A stretch of DNA of 17,876 nt from Physocladia obscura (lineage: Eukaryota > Chytridiomycota > Chytridiomycetes > Chytridiales > Chytriomycetaceae), in assembly GCA_027596945.1 (NCBI GenBank), contig JADGJH010000492.1, forward strand, positions 1 through 17,876, read 5' to 3'. A program made the position numbers and the translations under genes. How positions within the stretch are numbered: the stretch's first letter is position 1; each line of letters begins with the position of its first letter. This document shows, piece after piece, positions 8,950 through 17,875 of this stretch. The notes under the pieces are model-generated. The model ran no database searches. It had not been told where the DNA came from and worked only from the letters and a program-made list of their open reading frames with translations.

Positions 8950-10095
8950 ATGCCCCCCAAAACTTCTGTCATCACCGCCGCCTCCCCCAGCAAACCAACA
9001 CATGCAAAATTAAAGGAATCTTTTAGTCGTACCATGGCAGCACAGCAAAACGCAATTCTCTCGTGGCTTGAGGAACCAGATAATTTCAAACTAATAACAG
9101 GATCTGCTGCCTTCAAGCAAAAAGTTGTTGCTGGTACGAAGTTGAAGAAAACAGATGCATACAAGTCCCTTGCAGAACACATGAACAAACAAACAAGTGC
9201 GGGTTGGACCTCCAAACAAGGCAAAACACGCTACAAGTTGTATTTCAAGACATACAAACAAACCAAAGCTGTTTCTGAAACAACTGGATTTGGAGTGACT
9301 GAAGATGTTGAAAAGCAATGAATTAAGACTATGGATGGAAAACTTGAAGGTATGTGTCAGAACTTTCAGCAAATGGACCAACTATTTGAAAAATGCCAGA
9401 ATATGCATGCTGCTTCAGTTGAAGAGACTGATACCCCTATGTCTGCTTCTGTTTCAGATGGAGCTTCAGATTTGGATTTGGTTTCAGATCAGGATGAAAA
9501 GACCATAGAAGGCAATGTTGCAGATGATGAGGATGGAGGATGGAGCGCAATTGCAGAGGATGCAACGATTTTGTTGGAGGATGCAAGAAACATTGAGGAT
9601 TTGAACAAGATGACTGCAAAACGCAAACTGGAGCCTACTACTCCACAAACAGTAAAAAAAGGGCAACACAGCAGTAGTAGCAGCACTAACAGTACCAGCA
9701 GCAGTGTTATTAGTGGCAGTGGTTCCAAAGGTCCAAAACACAGTCACGACTTTACAAGTGTTTTTGCAGATGCCCAAGATCAACGCAGTAACGAAGCTGT
9801 TGAGCGCATCAAATTTGAGGCTGAGTGGCGCAGAGATGAGTTGCAACTCAAGGACCAACTTGAAAGTGAGTTGATTTTGTTGCAAAGGACTGAACTTGAG
9901 GAAGCCAGTAAGGAACGTGCACTGGAACACGAACTTAAGGAAAAGCTATTGGAGAGACAATTGCAGTTAGAGGAGAAGAAGATGGAGCAATCCAACAATT
10001 TGGAGAAGCAGAAACTCAAAATGGTGTTGATTCAAGCACCTATCACTTCAGGAAAAACACCAAGTGATCTCAAAGGATTTCTTGATTTGTTTTAA
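8950..10095 (+). pseudogene. Harbinger Myb/SANT-like protein, one in-frame TGA
   Basis: The frame runs 381 codons from ATG at 8950 to TAA at 10093-10095 and is interrupted only by TGA at 9319-9321; the frame is the same on both sides. Residues about 30-105 form a Myb/SANT-type fold (AILSWLEEPDNFKLITG, KLKKTDAYKSLAEHMN, then WTSKQGKTRYKLYFKTYKQ). After the stop, IKTMDGKLEGMCQNFQQMD resumes the pattern normal for this family, so TGA replaced a sense codon. The C-terminal half has an acidic stretch, a Ser-rich linker and a long Glu/Lys/Leu/Gln coiled coil (about 280-360). In Harbinger elements the Myb-like partner binds the element ends and helps the transposase enter the nucleus; this is family knowledge. 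AATAAA at 10108-10113 is a likely polyadenylation signal. A downstream ATG at 9331 would give a 254-aa product without the Myb module. Confidence 0.8.
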
Positions 10096-11377
10096 GTAGT
10101 TGGTTTTAATAAAACTCTATGTATTTCCGCAAAACTAAAAACACAACTAAAAACACAACTAATATGGATTAAAACAGTTTGCTTGATCAGAGACCAAAAT
10201 TCCTCACTGGTTGGAGACACCTGTTGTTGATTCCCCAAGTGCGACCCATCATTTGTATCATCATCATCTTCCTCCACTTCTTCCCATGTATCACAAAAAG
10301 TAATGAGCATATTATGAAGGGTAATAGATGTGAGAATCCAGTTGTTGATATGCTGCAAATCTTCTCCTTCCTGGTACTGCAATGTAAATGCTTTAAGCTG
10401 CCCCATCTGTCCTTCAACACACCAATAGTATGTTCAACCTTGACTCTTACTGAAGAAATCTGGCAATTAAATTCTTTGTTTTCCGGAATCTGCAAGAGAG
10501 CGCCTTTGTACGGTGTCAGCATTTGAGTTGTCAGGGCATATGCAGAATCACCAAGCAAAAATTTGCCGTGTCCCAGAAACAAGTCTGGTTGCTGGATCAG
10601 TTTCAACCTGCTGAAGACATTGTTGTCATGCATTGAGCCTGGCCAACCAAGTAGATAGTAGATAACATGACCATCAAGAGGATGAACAACCAGCTGGCAG
10701 TTGAGAGCGTATCTGTGCTTTTGAGTCAGTACGTTTCAGGATCCACACATGGCCATTCATACAGAACTATGTCTGTGCCATCAACAATCCCAACAAGACC
10801 TTTCAGCCCATACAAGTCATTCAATTTTTTTTGACAAAGCATGTCTTGCAGCTTGAGACAGCCAAGGCATGTATTTCAACTTCAATGATAAGATTTCTGT
10901 GATAACCTGACAACAGAATATAATCACCATTCCAACAGCAATTCTGAGCAAAACACTAACTTTAATGACAGATACCCCTGTTCCATTATTACCAATCCGT
11001 TCTAGCGCAGTTGCTGCTTGTACCCATATGTCCATTTGCGGATTGTGGCCGTTGTTCTGAAAAACTGGATGATTAGCAATAAGTGCAACAAATAATTTAA
11101 ACAATTGAATGTCCATTTGAATAGCCTGCTTAAATTCTTTTTGCAGTAAGTCTTGTAGCAAATTTTAATATGCCATTTGTTTTGGGATAGAGTTTTGAGG
11201 AGTGACATATCATGTTGATTAAACAGCAGATGTCAGTGTGACAAGATCAAACTGTAAGTTTTCCAACAGCCTTCAATCAGGTGTGCCATCCTCATAGAGG
11301 GATTCCAATAGTGCAGTCTGCTGCAGACTTGTCGAAAGCACTTTGAGGACCTGTCGCCATGCTGATTGTTTGGGCAT
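10092..11377 (-). pseudogene. Harbinger DDE transposase (HARBI1-like nuclease), broken by stops and frameshifts
   Basis: Reading leftward from MPKQSAWRQVLKVL (ATG at 11377), the coding sense continues through several stops in the first 220 nt (TGA, TAA, TGA, TAA) into a helix-turn-helix-like region (QAATALERIGNNGTG, SVIKVSVLLRIAVG). All three acidic residues of the DDE site can be located: Asp at 10780-10782 in GIVDGTDIVLYEWP, Asp at 10625-10627 in GWPGSMHDNNVF, and Glu at 10433-10435 in VRVKVEHTIGVLKDRW. Frame breaks lie near 10850-10830, at 10726-10728 (a lost base after ETY) and near 10360. After the last, the conserved NNWILTSITLHNMLI helix resumes. The C-terminal end overlaps the tail of the convergent Myb-like gene by a few bases, and a 12-nt unit (AACTAAAAACAC) is repeated in tandem nearby. 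The family call is strong; the protein is non-functional as written. Confidence 0.85.
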
Positions 11378-11457
11378 ATTTGAACCTCCCTGTTTAGTTT
11401 TTTTGTTTTTTTCCCTACGTTTTTCTTCCCAAGAAAGTATTTCTTTTTTTTGCCAAA

Positions 11458-11477
11458 AAGCAAACTTTGAACCCCCT
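11458..11477 (-). repeat. Right terminal inverted repeat of the Harbinger element
   Basis: Ends CTTTGAACCCCCT on the plus strand, the complement of the left repeat apart from the outermost base and one internal position (T for C). The subterminal motif GCCAAAAAGC (11452-11461) abuts it. Confidence 0.8.
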
Positions 11478-11618
11478 AATTTAGATTTTAATTAAGAATT
11501 TTAGAATTCAATACATGATTCAAAACCCCAGTAATTCCATCCCAACCATTCTCAATCATTTGAACTTTCAAGTTACACTAATTTCACACAGCTGACAACA
11601 TTTGTTTAGCATTTTACA

Positions 11619-12295
11619 TCACAAAACCATCTTGATAACATGAAATTCCAACTTCTCACAGATTTTCTGAATTTTTGCTGCGTTGTTTCCAACATTTGAG
11701 AAGAATTTGCTTACTTTTTCCATCACATATCCAGCAGCTTGTAAAGGCAGTGGAATTATGTTGATCACCAGTTTCTGACCAGGTGGCATTTGAAGGTTTG
11801 CAAGCATTTTCTGACATGTCTCAACAGTCTTTGGATGGCTACTAAACGATTCTGATGCTTGCGTCTTTGTGACAGGATCATACCAGAAGTAGTCAAAAAA
11901 TGGGTGGACATTGTCATTCATGTAGAAAATCATGCCTGATGATGTGATATTGTCAGCATATGTTGGGTTTTTTGACAGATTTTTGTCAGTGATGAGGGCT
12001 TTCATTCCACAGTGGAACTGCCTGACCAGAAATTCGTAGTAGCTACCATCCAATTCTTCCAACGCATCTCATCTTTCTGAATGGCACACTTGACAAAAAA
12101 TGTTTCCATAACCGTTGATATTGTCCCTTTTTCCACTGGAGTTGCCTTATCCAGGTTCTGATTGTATGATGTGAGTTGCTCTCGCAGATCTTTGACATCT
12201 GTTTGGAACAACAAATCACCCAATTTTTCCTGCACTTGGTTGCTTGCAGCCTTCAGAATGTAATCTTCCAAATCTCCTTGATCAACAATAGACAA
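11619..12295 (-). pseudogene. Unrecognised gene fragment with one frameshift, CRN/RHS-like tail possible
   Basis: Two overlapping minus-strand frames make one protein. The first (12295 down to about 12053) reads DLEDYILKAASNQVQEKLGD through KCAIQKDEMRW. The second (about 12055 down to 11619) reads EELDGSYYEFLVRQFHCGMK and ends HVIKMVL. A single lost base in the TTGGAAGAA run near 12055 explains the change. The pattern (Y-E-F-L-V, then GMIFYMN, FDYFWYDPVTKTQASESFSS, then INIIPLP) recalls the C-terminal half of CRN/RHS-type proteins, where a conserved S-x-x-H-P and a final V-x-P strand occur; I hold this only weakly. No convincing start codon is seen, so upstream exons may be missing. Frameshift plus transposon surroundings suggest a relic. 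Confidence 0.45.
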
Positions 12296-12342
12296 AATTT
12301 GTAGAATATAATAACTTATGGACCCATGCCTTTAACAAAACC

Positions 12343-12822
12343 TTGCATTTCATACTACTCAAGACCTTCTACTGTTTTACCACTTTGCCTTGCAAAGCAT
12401 TTGTCTTTGGGCAATACAGGAAAAGCAAGAATAGGCCAAATAATCTGATACGCTCAAGAACAGAACCCCATTTGAAAAGATCCTTCAATGGATTGTCAAC
12501 TTTCAACCCATCATCCAATACAGAGGTTGTAATAAAACATTCATTATTAGATAAAATAAAACAACTAATGAATGGGAATAAATACTATGAGACTGACAGC
12601 AAGTTATTCTTTGTAGACAATAGTTTTGTATATTACCTGAGAAAGAAGAGCACTGGTGATAATAAAAGGAGAATGCAACGAATCAAGACTGATTTAATGA
12701 AGGGAGACATTAACCTCTGTAAAGAACTCCACGACAATCAGACTGCTATTCAAAAGAGACTGTATCATCACTTGAAAAAAGAAGTTGATGAGAAAAAGGT
12801 TGTTGAGATGAGGCGTCATTGA
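12343..12822 (+). CDS. Unrecognised 159-aa ORF, basic C-terminal half
   Basis: The frame runs from ATG at 12343 to TGA at 12820-12822. Residues 1-25 are hydrophobic (FILLKTFYCFTTLPCKAFVF) and could be a signal-anchor or non-coding upstream sequence read by chance. From about residue 26 the protein is Lys/Arg/Asn-rich (YRKSKNRPNNLIRSRTEPHL), with a helical, charged end (RMQRIKTDLMKGDINLCKEL, then HHLKKEVDEKK). No domain is recognised. It lies 28 bp before the hAT-type MITE and opposite in strand to the frameshifted gene at 11619-12295. It may be a fragment of a mobile element; the absence of stops over 160 codons in AT-rich DNA argues for recent coding use. Confidence 0.35.
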   Translation: MHFILLKTFYCFTTLPCKAFVFGQYRKSKNRPNNLIRSRTEPHLKRSFNGLSTFNPSSNTEVVIKHSLLDKIKQLMNGNKYYETDSKLFFVDNSFVYYLRKKSTGDNKRRMQRIKTDLMKGDINLCKELHDNQTAIQKRLYHHLKKEVDEKKVVEMRRH

Positions 12823-12850
12823 AATGAAATTTTCATTGCTTGGTTTTTGC

Positions 12851-13077
12851 CAGGGGGGACTAAACCATTTCATTTCACATTTTGTGAAACAAAATACAAA
12901 AATAGCTTCACAAACCACCACCAACACCTGCTCACCTACAAAAAAAAACACTACAGGCACAATCACAGTTGTATTCATGCAGTTGAAGTTGGTGTTGGTG
13001 GCAGGTTTATGAAGTTGAACAATCCATTTTGTATTTCATTTGACAAAATGTGAAACAAAATTTTTCAGTCCCCCCTG
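12851..13077. mobile_element. hAT-type foldback MITE, 227 bp
   Basis: The element starts CAGGGGGGACT and ends AGTCCCCCCTG, with inverted similarity extending about 85 bp inward on each arm (matching blocks TTTCACATTTTGT, ATACAAAA and CCACCAACACC). The flanks GTTTTTGC (12843-12850) and GTTTTTTC (13078-13085) form an 8-bp target duplication with one mismatch. CAGGG-type ends plus an 8-bp duplication are typical of hAT transposons. It has no coding capacity and could only move with a hAT transposase supplied in trans. Confidence 0.8.
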
Positions 13078-13171
13078 GTTTTTTCTTTACTCTTATGATG
13101 CCAACTTCTGTGCATTGTAACACCGGCTATTAACTCTAAGACATGATGGGTTTGCTAGGAGTCACTTTGGG

Positions 13172-13560
13172 TTACTGAGGGCTTGTTGCGAACTGAGGGG
13201 TTTGGGAAGCACAGTTAATCAGCTTGCTGTATATGTGACTGTAAAGTTTAACACCAGTCTGATTTGGGATTCCATCATTGCGCTCTGGTGATGTCCTTCC
13301 CAGGATACCAAAACTCCCTCTTTTATTGCTGTTGTTTGAAAGGTTGGTGAACACATAAAGAATTTCAAATGAAAACTCAGTGAGACTGGCAATCTATTTC
13401 ATCAATCATCATTCTTTGAGTTTGAAATCCTGGAGGAGGAGGAGTTGCTCTGCTTGCAAACATTTGACCAAGGAAATCATGAATAGTTGCAAAGTCTTTA
13501 TTAGTTTTTGATGGAAATGTAGTTCTAGCAGTAATTGAAACTTTAATTCAAATATCTGAT
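13172..13560 (-). other. Unassigned open stretches on the minus strand
   Basis: Two minus-strand stretches look mildly coding: about 13550-13383 (ITARTTFPSKTNKDFATIHD, then FLGQMFASRATPPPPGFQTQ, ending in a stop) and 13354-13172 (containing GILGRTSPERNDGIPNQTG). They are in different frames and no domain is recognised. They adjoin the Crypton-like remnant, which reads the other way, and may be part of an older gene it landed in. Low certainty. Confidence 0.2.
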
Positions 13561-15543
13561 GAGTGCTGAGCAGCAATTCAAGGTCTTGTTGCTGATGACA
13601 TTGAGACAGTACACCCAAAGTCTGCAAAATGAACTTATGAACCAAAGCCATGGAGGGAAAAACAAACTTTCACAGATCCATGGTTGGATGACAAGATGAT
13701 TGTGCAATATTTAAAAGAGGAAATTGAAGGAAAGCCAAAATGCAAGTGGGATAGGGCAGCCAAATTGGAAACAACTGGAAAGAAGAGAAAGCAAAAAACT
13801 GAAGAAAGTGACTTAGAGGAAGGGAAGAATCTGAGAAAGTAGGTGGATACTCTCAGGCACATGGCATCTTAGCACAAGGAATATGCTTGGAGATCAGAGC
13901 CAAAGCCATTTTGGAATTGCAAGATTACTGATTTTATTACAAAGTATTTGACAGAGTAGGGAGTATGAAAACTTTATTAAATTTTATGAAGACCTTGGGA
14001 GAGGTACATCAACTGAAGTTTGGAAGAAACAAGATTATTTAAAAATTGTCCAAGAATTAGCTTGACAAAACACTGAAATTGCAATGAGGTTTGTTTTTTT
14101 AATTATTATTTTTATTATTTTTAAGTTTACTTTTGAATAGGGATACCTGTGACATTCTGTTAAGTTATGCCCTTGTCTATTGCTCTTAATTGCAGTAAAA
14201 GTTATGACTTCCAATGCTCACTGCAAAAATTTATGATAACATTGGCCCCAGACTAACATTGGCCCTGCAGGCTTACTTCCATGCATCCAAGAAAAATAAA
14301 TTCAACAAAATTGAAACTGTTGCTTGTCTTCAACATAAAGACATTGGACTTTGCCCTATAGCACATTTGTCATGGTATTTAAAACACCAATTTTGTTTAA
14401 ATAGCAGTGAAGCATTTCTAGACATGTTATTGCAAGAGTCTTGGTATGACCTTTTGTTGATTAAACAAAAGACTCCCACCAGTGAACTTTCATATCAGTC
14501 CTATTTGGCAACAGTCACAACATTGTGCAAGGCACTTTATATTGCATTATTTGTAAAAACTCATATGGGACACCCTGCAGGATGTTACTTGATGTATTGG
14601 CTGAAGGTCAGAAGGACAGAGCTGGGCATTGGAATGCTCAGCAAATTCAGGTGAAGTAGTGTATGCACCGCAACTACCCCTGCCAGCAATTAAAGCACCT
14701 GGAAATCATTCACCAGATGAGCCATTTTGGCTGCTACATACAGCACAAGAGCCATCAGAAAGTTTTGTCAAAAAGTATTGGGATGGCCAACTGGGAATTT
14801 TGAAACAACAGGTTAAAGCTAACAAAAGATAAAGTTTATTTTTATTATTTCTTTTATTTATTTTTACAATAATAATAGGGTGATCTTGGTGGAAAGGGAT
14901 TTATTGGGTTTATTGGTAAAATTGTTGTCTCAGGAATGCAAGACTACATTGCAACAGAAAGCAAGGGATTTTTAATTGCACAGATGAAAAATTGCACATT
15001 TTAACATTGTATCCAAGTTTCTGGAATTTAAGGAGCAGCTGTTACTTGACATGCAAATAGAAATTTCCCACAACAGCAGGCATTTCAAACAATTTTACCT
15101 GGATTAGCATAAACAATGGGAGCACTTGCATTAGAAGTTGGAATTGCCTCATCATGTGTGGTTATATGCAACAGAGAATTGATGGTGACTTCTCATGCAT
15201 TAATCAAGACAATGCTGACTTGATGAACAAAATGAATCAAGTAACAAATGCCATCACAATATTCTGCATGTCAAATGTGTTTAATGAATCTATAGCTTAT
15301 TGTGTGGGAATATTTGTGCTGCTTGAACCACTGTACTTTGATGGATCCAGCATAAATGCTAGTGCAGAGCAAACAACTCTTCATGAATTTTTACATTATC
15401 AACAAGATGAACAAAGTGAAAATGAGGAAGGAGAGTTTGTTGATGGTACAGGATTTCATTTAGCACCTGTTGTGTTCCAATCTACATCACAATTGTATGT
15501 AATAAGGATTTTTCTGGTCAGATTCTCTTCTTTGATTTTATAA
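13521..15543 (+). pseudogene. Crypton-type tyrosine recombinase remnant
   Basis: Pieces of one protein appear in order on the plus strand. First comes the N-terminal SAM-like region (KSAK*TYEPKPW, then DDKMIVQYLKEEI and GKPKCKWDRAAK, 13600-13760). The recombinase domain follows from 14214 (CLQHKDIGLCPIAHLSWYL, SWYDLLLIKQ, KTHMGHPAG), then, after a frameshift near 14583, LLDVLAEGQKDRAGHWN. A C-terminal piece reads SPDEPFWLLHTAQEPSESFV (14707-14766), continued after a likely lost intron by GDLGGKGFIGF (14879 on), and a tail (MQQRIDGDFSCINQDNADLM, 15163 on). This order matches Ndc10/Crypton-type recombinases of fungi. Stops at 13630, 13840 and after 15000 plus frameshifts inactivate it. The Arg expected two residues after the His in KTHxG[R] is His here. 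Element ends could not be placed. Confidence 0.65.
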
Positions 15544-15624
15544 CCTTTTATTGTTCTCAATGACACTTTTCAACAAATGAATGCAAAGTAAACAATCTTA
15601 TTCTTGGATAACCACGACAACACC

Positions 15625-16653
15625 CTAAACCAGTCTTTTGCTATTGGCCAACCAGACAGTTCTATAGATGTTTTGTGATGTTAGAGACTTGCCCATGTAT
15701 CTCATTTTTGTACAGTGGATACCAGCCATGAACGTGGCTAGCACCCATCTTTCAGTGTCATTCGAACTATCGTTAGCTCCAGCGAGATCATTGTACCCAA
15801 CGTCCCACATCTCTTTGAGCAGCCTTGCCGAATCCTCCGGCGTCGTGTCTCCTGAACAGTAAGATGCAAGCCTAGCCGTTGTGTTCCTGTCTATCCTGGC
15901 AAACCCAAAAGCTGTCCCCTCGCCTCCAAATAACACTTCCGAAAGTAACTTAAGGCTAGCAAACATGTAGCAATCTGCCTCCTCATAAGATATCAGTGGC
16001 AGCTGCATTAGCAAGTGAACAGCTCCTATGAGCTCATTGCCGTACTCGAATATTCTCTGAAAGCTTGCAGTCCTTAGTATCTGCTTGTCAGCACGCGCTT
16101 TGTTGGCCCTTTCACAGACACTTGCAAGATCAATCTTTTGAGGTCTGCGTGTAACTGTTACATGCGCATTTGGCTCGTAGTGGACTATTACGTTGGCGCC
16201 GCTAGTCACCTGCGTGACAGTGCAGAACGAGAGCTCTATGGTTTCAGCTCCCCATCTAATCAGCTCATCGTCAGTGGCATACTCCGCCAGTATTTGATGC
16301 AAGACCATCCTGTTTGTCATGAGAGCGAGGTTACTGTCTACTATCCTCACAGAGTTTAGTTTTTCACTTGGCTTCATCACTGAGCCTGAACGATCGCCGA
16401 AAACGTCTTCGAGCAGCCAGTACCAGCACGGCCTGGAGTTGTCAGGCACTGAGGTTGTGATAGACTGACTGAATTCTTCTGGTGGAACGAGCAGTGTCGG
16501 CTGTCTGCTTATAGCTTGGCCAAGCATCTTTCTGTCGATAAGGACGTCGTAATGACTGCCCAAGTGCCTCTTCACGTCCACATACTTCTGGATCAGCTTG
16601 TAGGCCTCTCGACCAACTGTTTGGAGCAGACTCGATACTTCGCCTGTATTCAT
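15625..16653 (-). CDS. Intact intronless 342-aa ORF of unknown origin, higher G+C than surroundings
   Basis: A single open frame runs from ATG at 16653 to TAG at 15625, without introns, although the cellular genes here have two or three. Sampled lines give about 48-52% G+C, with many G/C-ending codons, against roughly 30-38% in the flanks. The protein looks globular and helix-rich, with no signal peptide, membrane span, low complexity or coiled coil. Landmarks are REAYKLIQKYVDVKRHLGSH near the start, RPCWYWLLEDVFGDRSGS (about 78-95), an Ala/Arg-rich helix (VCERANKARADKQILR), FGGEGTAFGFARIDR (about 245-260) and RWVLATFMAGIHCTKMRYMG near the end. I recognise no family. A recently acquired gene, for example a captured RNA-virus coat or nucleocapsid gene of the kind known in fungal genomes, would explain the composition and lack of introns, but that is inference without a match. 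The leader before the ATG is AT-rich. Confidence 0.7.
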   Translation of the reverse strand: MNTGEVSSLLQTVGREAYKLIQKYVDVKRHLGSHYDVLIDRKMLGQAISRQPTLLVPPEEFSQSITTSVPDNSRPCWYWLLEDVFGDRSGSVMKPSEKLNSVRIVDSNLALMTNRMVLHQILAEYATDDELIRWGAETIELSFCTVTQVTSGANVIVHYEPNAHVTVTRRPQKIDLASVCERANKARADKQILRTASFQRIFEYGNELIGAVHLLMQLPLISYEEADCYMFASLKLLSEVLFGGEGTAFGFARIDRNTTARLASYCSGDTTPEDSARLLKEMWDVGYNDLAGANDSSNDTERWVLATFMAGIHCTKMRYMGKSLTSQNIYRTVWLANSKRLV

Positions 16654-17710
16654 GGTTTAGTTGTTTTTTTTTAATTAGAAAATTTTAACAATTTCAAATT
16701 GGACTGACGATGAAGGCTGTGGGGATTGTTCCATTATTGTGTTTGATTTAAGTGTGTGTGTGTTTGCTGAGAAAGGCGTGTTTATTTGTTGGTACGTTCT
16801 TCATTGTTCTGTCAAAGCAACCATGGCATACCGAGAGCGGTGAGATGGACAGAGGCTGTTGTAAATCAAAGTTGATTGAAAGTCGGAAATTTCACTTCAT
16901 GGGTGGGTTTATATATTGGATAGAAAATCAACAAATTAAAAAAAAAGAGTTTCAACTGAATGGAATTATTGGAATATAGAAGCCCGACATTTATCCTCTG
17001 CGTCCTCTTGAGTACAATGCCTAGTATATATTTATAGAACTTATATATCAAACAAGATTTTGAGTGACTGTCTCACTGAAATAAAACGGTATTATCCGGT
17101 GCCCAACGTATACTACTGATGCCAGACACTGGGTTTAATTTTTGGACCACTAGTAAAATAAGCTCGAGTGAGACAGAAGTGCTATCAGAAAGTTAAAACT
17201 TGAAACTTCTAACAAGCATAACAATTACTCTTATTATTAATTGGTTGCAATATAGGTTAATTTATTCTTGAATCTATGTCTACCAGTGTTGTTGTGCAGC
17301 AGCATTGTATGTTATAGAAAATTGTAAAATAATATTTGGGTCAATTTTGGATTTTGTCACTGCAGACAAAACATAGCATTCAACAGCCCCTTTTTTTCAC
17401 CGCTATACTCACTCTCCTCACTCTGTTAAGTAAATCCACTGACTTTCTTCAATTGCGCACTCCACTTAATCTGGTTTCGCACATTCTGCTTATTTTTACT
17501 TCACTCAATCTTGCAATATATACTTTCTCTACAGTATAAGACCAATGAAATAATTAAATAATAAAAATCAAAATAGTCAGGTTTCATGCTTCACCGATTA
17601 CTGCTTCAAACCGAAAAATTGTAAATACATGTTTCGCAAATGAACCACAACTTTATGACATTTATCTCCAACATTAAGAAGCAAAACATGAGTGTAAAAT
17701 TGCTTCTGCT
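16654..17710. other. AT-rich DNA with no recognised gene
   Basis: About 1.05 kb in which I see no credible gene, RNA gene or transposon end on either strand. Short frames at 16752-16979 and 17336-17539 are low-complexity or Leu/Ser/Thr-rich and lack coding character. The part next to 16653 would be the leader or promoter of the 342-aa ORF. Confidence 0.45.
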
Positions 17711-17875
17711 TCATTGACTGACATCTGTTGTTATTTCCCATCTTCTGCGACTGGATTTTTTTCTATATGGAAATTTTTTATTAGCCATTTTTGCGAGACT
17801 TGCAGAAGATTGCGCGATAATAATCGAGCTCGCATTGTATTTATGCAATAAGTCAGCTGGATCATCTTTTTTGGA
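17711..17875 (-). other. Possible partial coding frame at the right edge
   Basis: The minus-strand frame is open from the window edge to TGA at 17711-17713 (about 54 codons). It reads DDPADLLHKYNASSIIIAQS and later a basic stretch (KFPYRKKSSRRRWE). It could be the C-terminal exon of a gene to the right. A second frame is also open over most of the stretch, so the call is weak. Confidence 0.2.

Larger units (their letters stand above)
8826..11477. mobile_element. PIF/Harbinger DNA transposon, inactivated
   Basis: The element is about 2.65 kb long with matching terminal inverted repeats: the left end reads GGGGGGTTCAAAGTTCGC and the right end, read inward, AGGGGGTTCAAAGTTTGC. AATT flanks both ends (8822-8825 and 11478-11481). 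This could be the target duplication, although Harbinger normally makes a 3-bp one, so the exact ends are open by a base or two. It carries the two standard genes in convergent orientation: a Myb-like DNA-binding protein (plus strand) and a DDE transposase (minus strand). Both are broken, so the copy cannot mobilise itself. Subterminal copies of GCCAAAAAGC lie at both ends. Confidence 0.85.

Noticed and set aside
9437..10019. Long minus-strand frames across the Harbinger Myb-like gene
   Set aside because: They are antisense shadows of the Ser-rich and coiled-coil coding sequence.
16752..16979. Plus-strand 75-codon frame upstream of the 342-aa ORF
   Set aside because: It has no recognisable domain and lies in AT-rich DNA where such lengths occur by chance.
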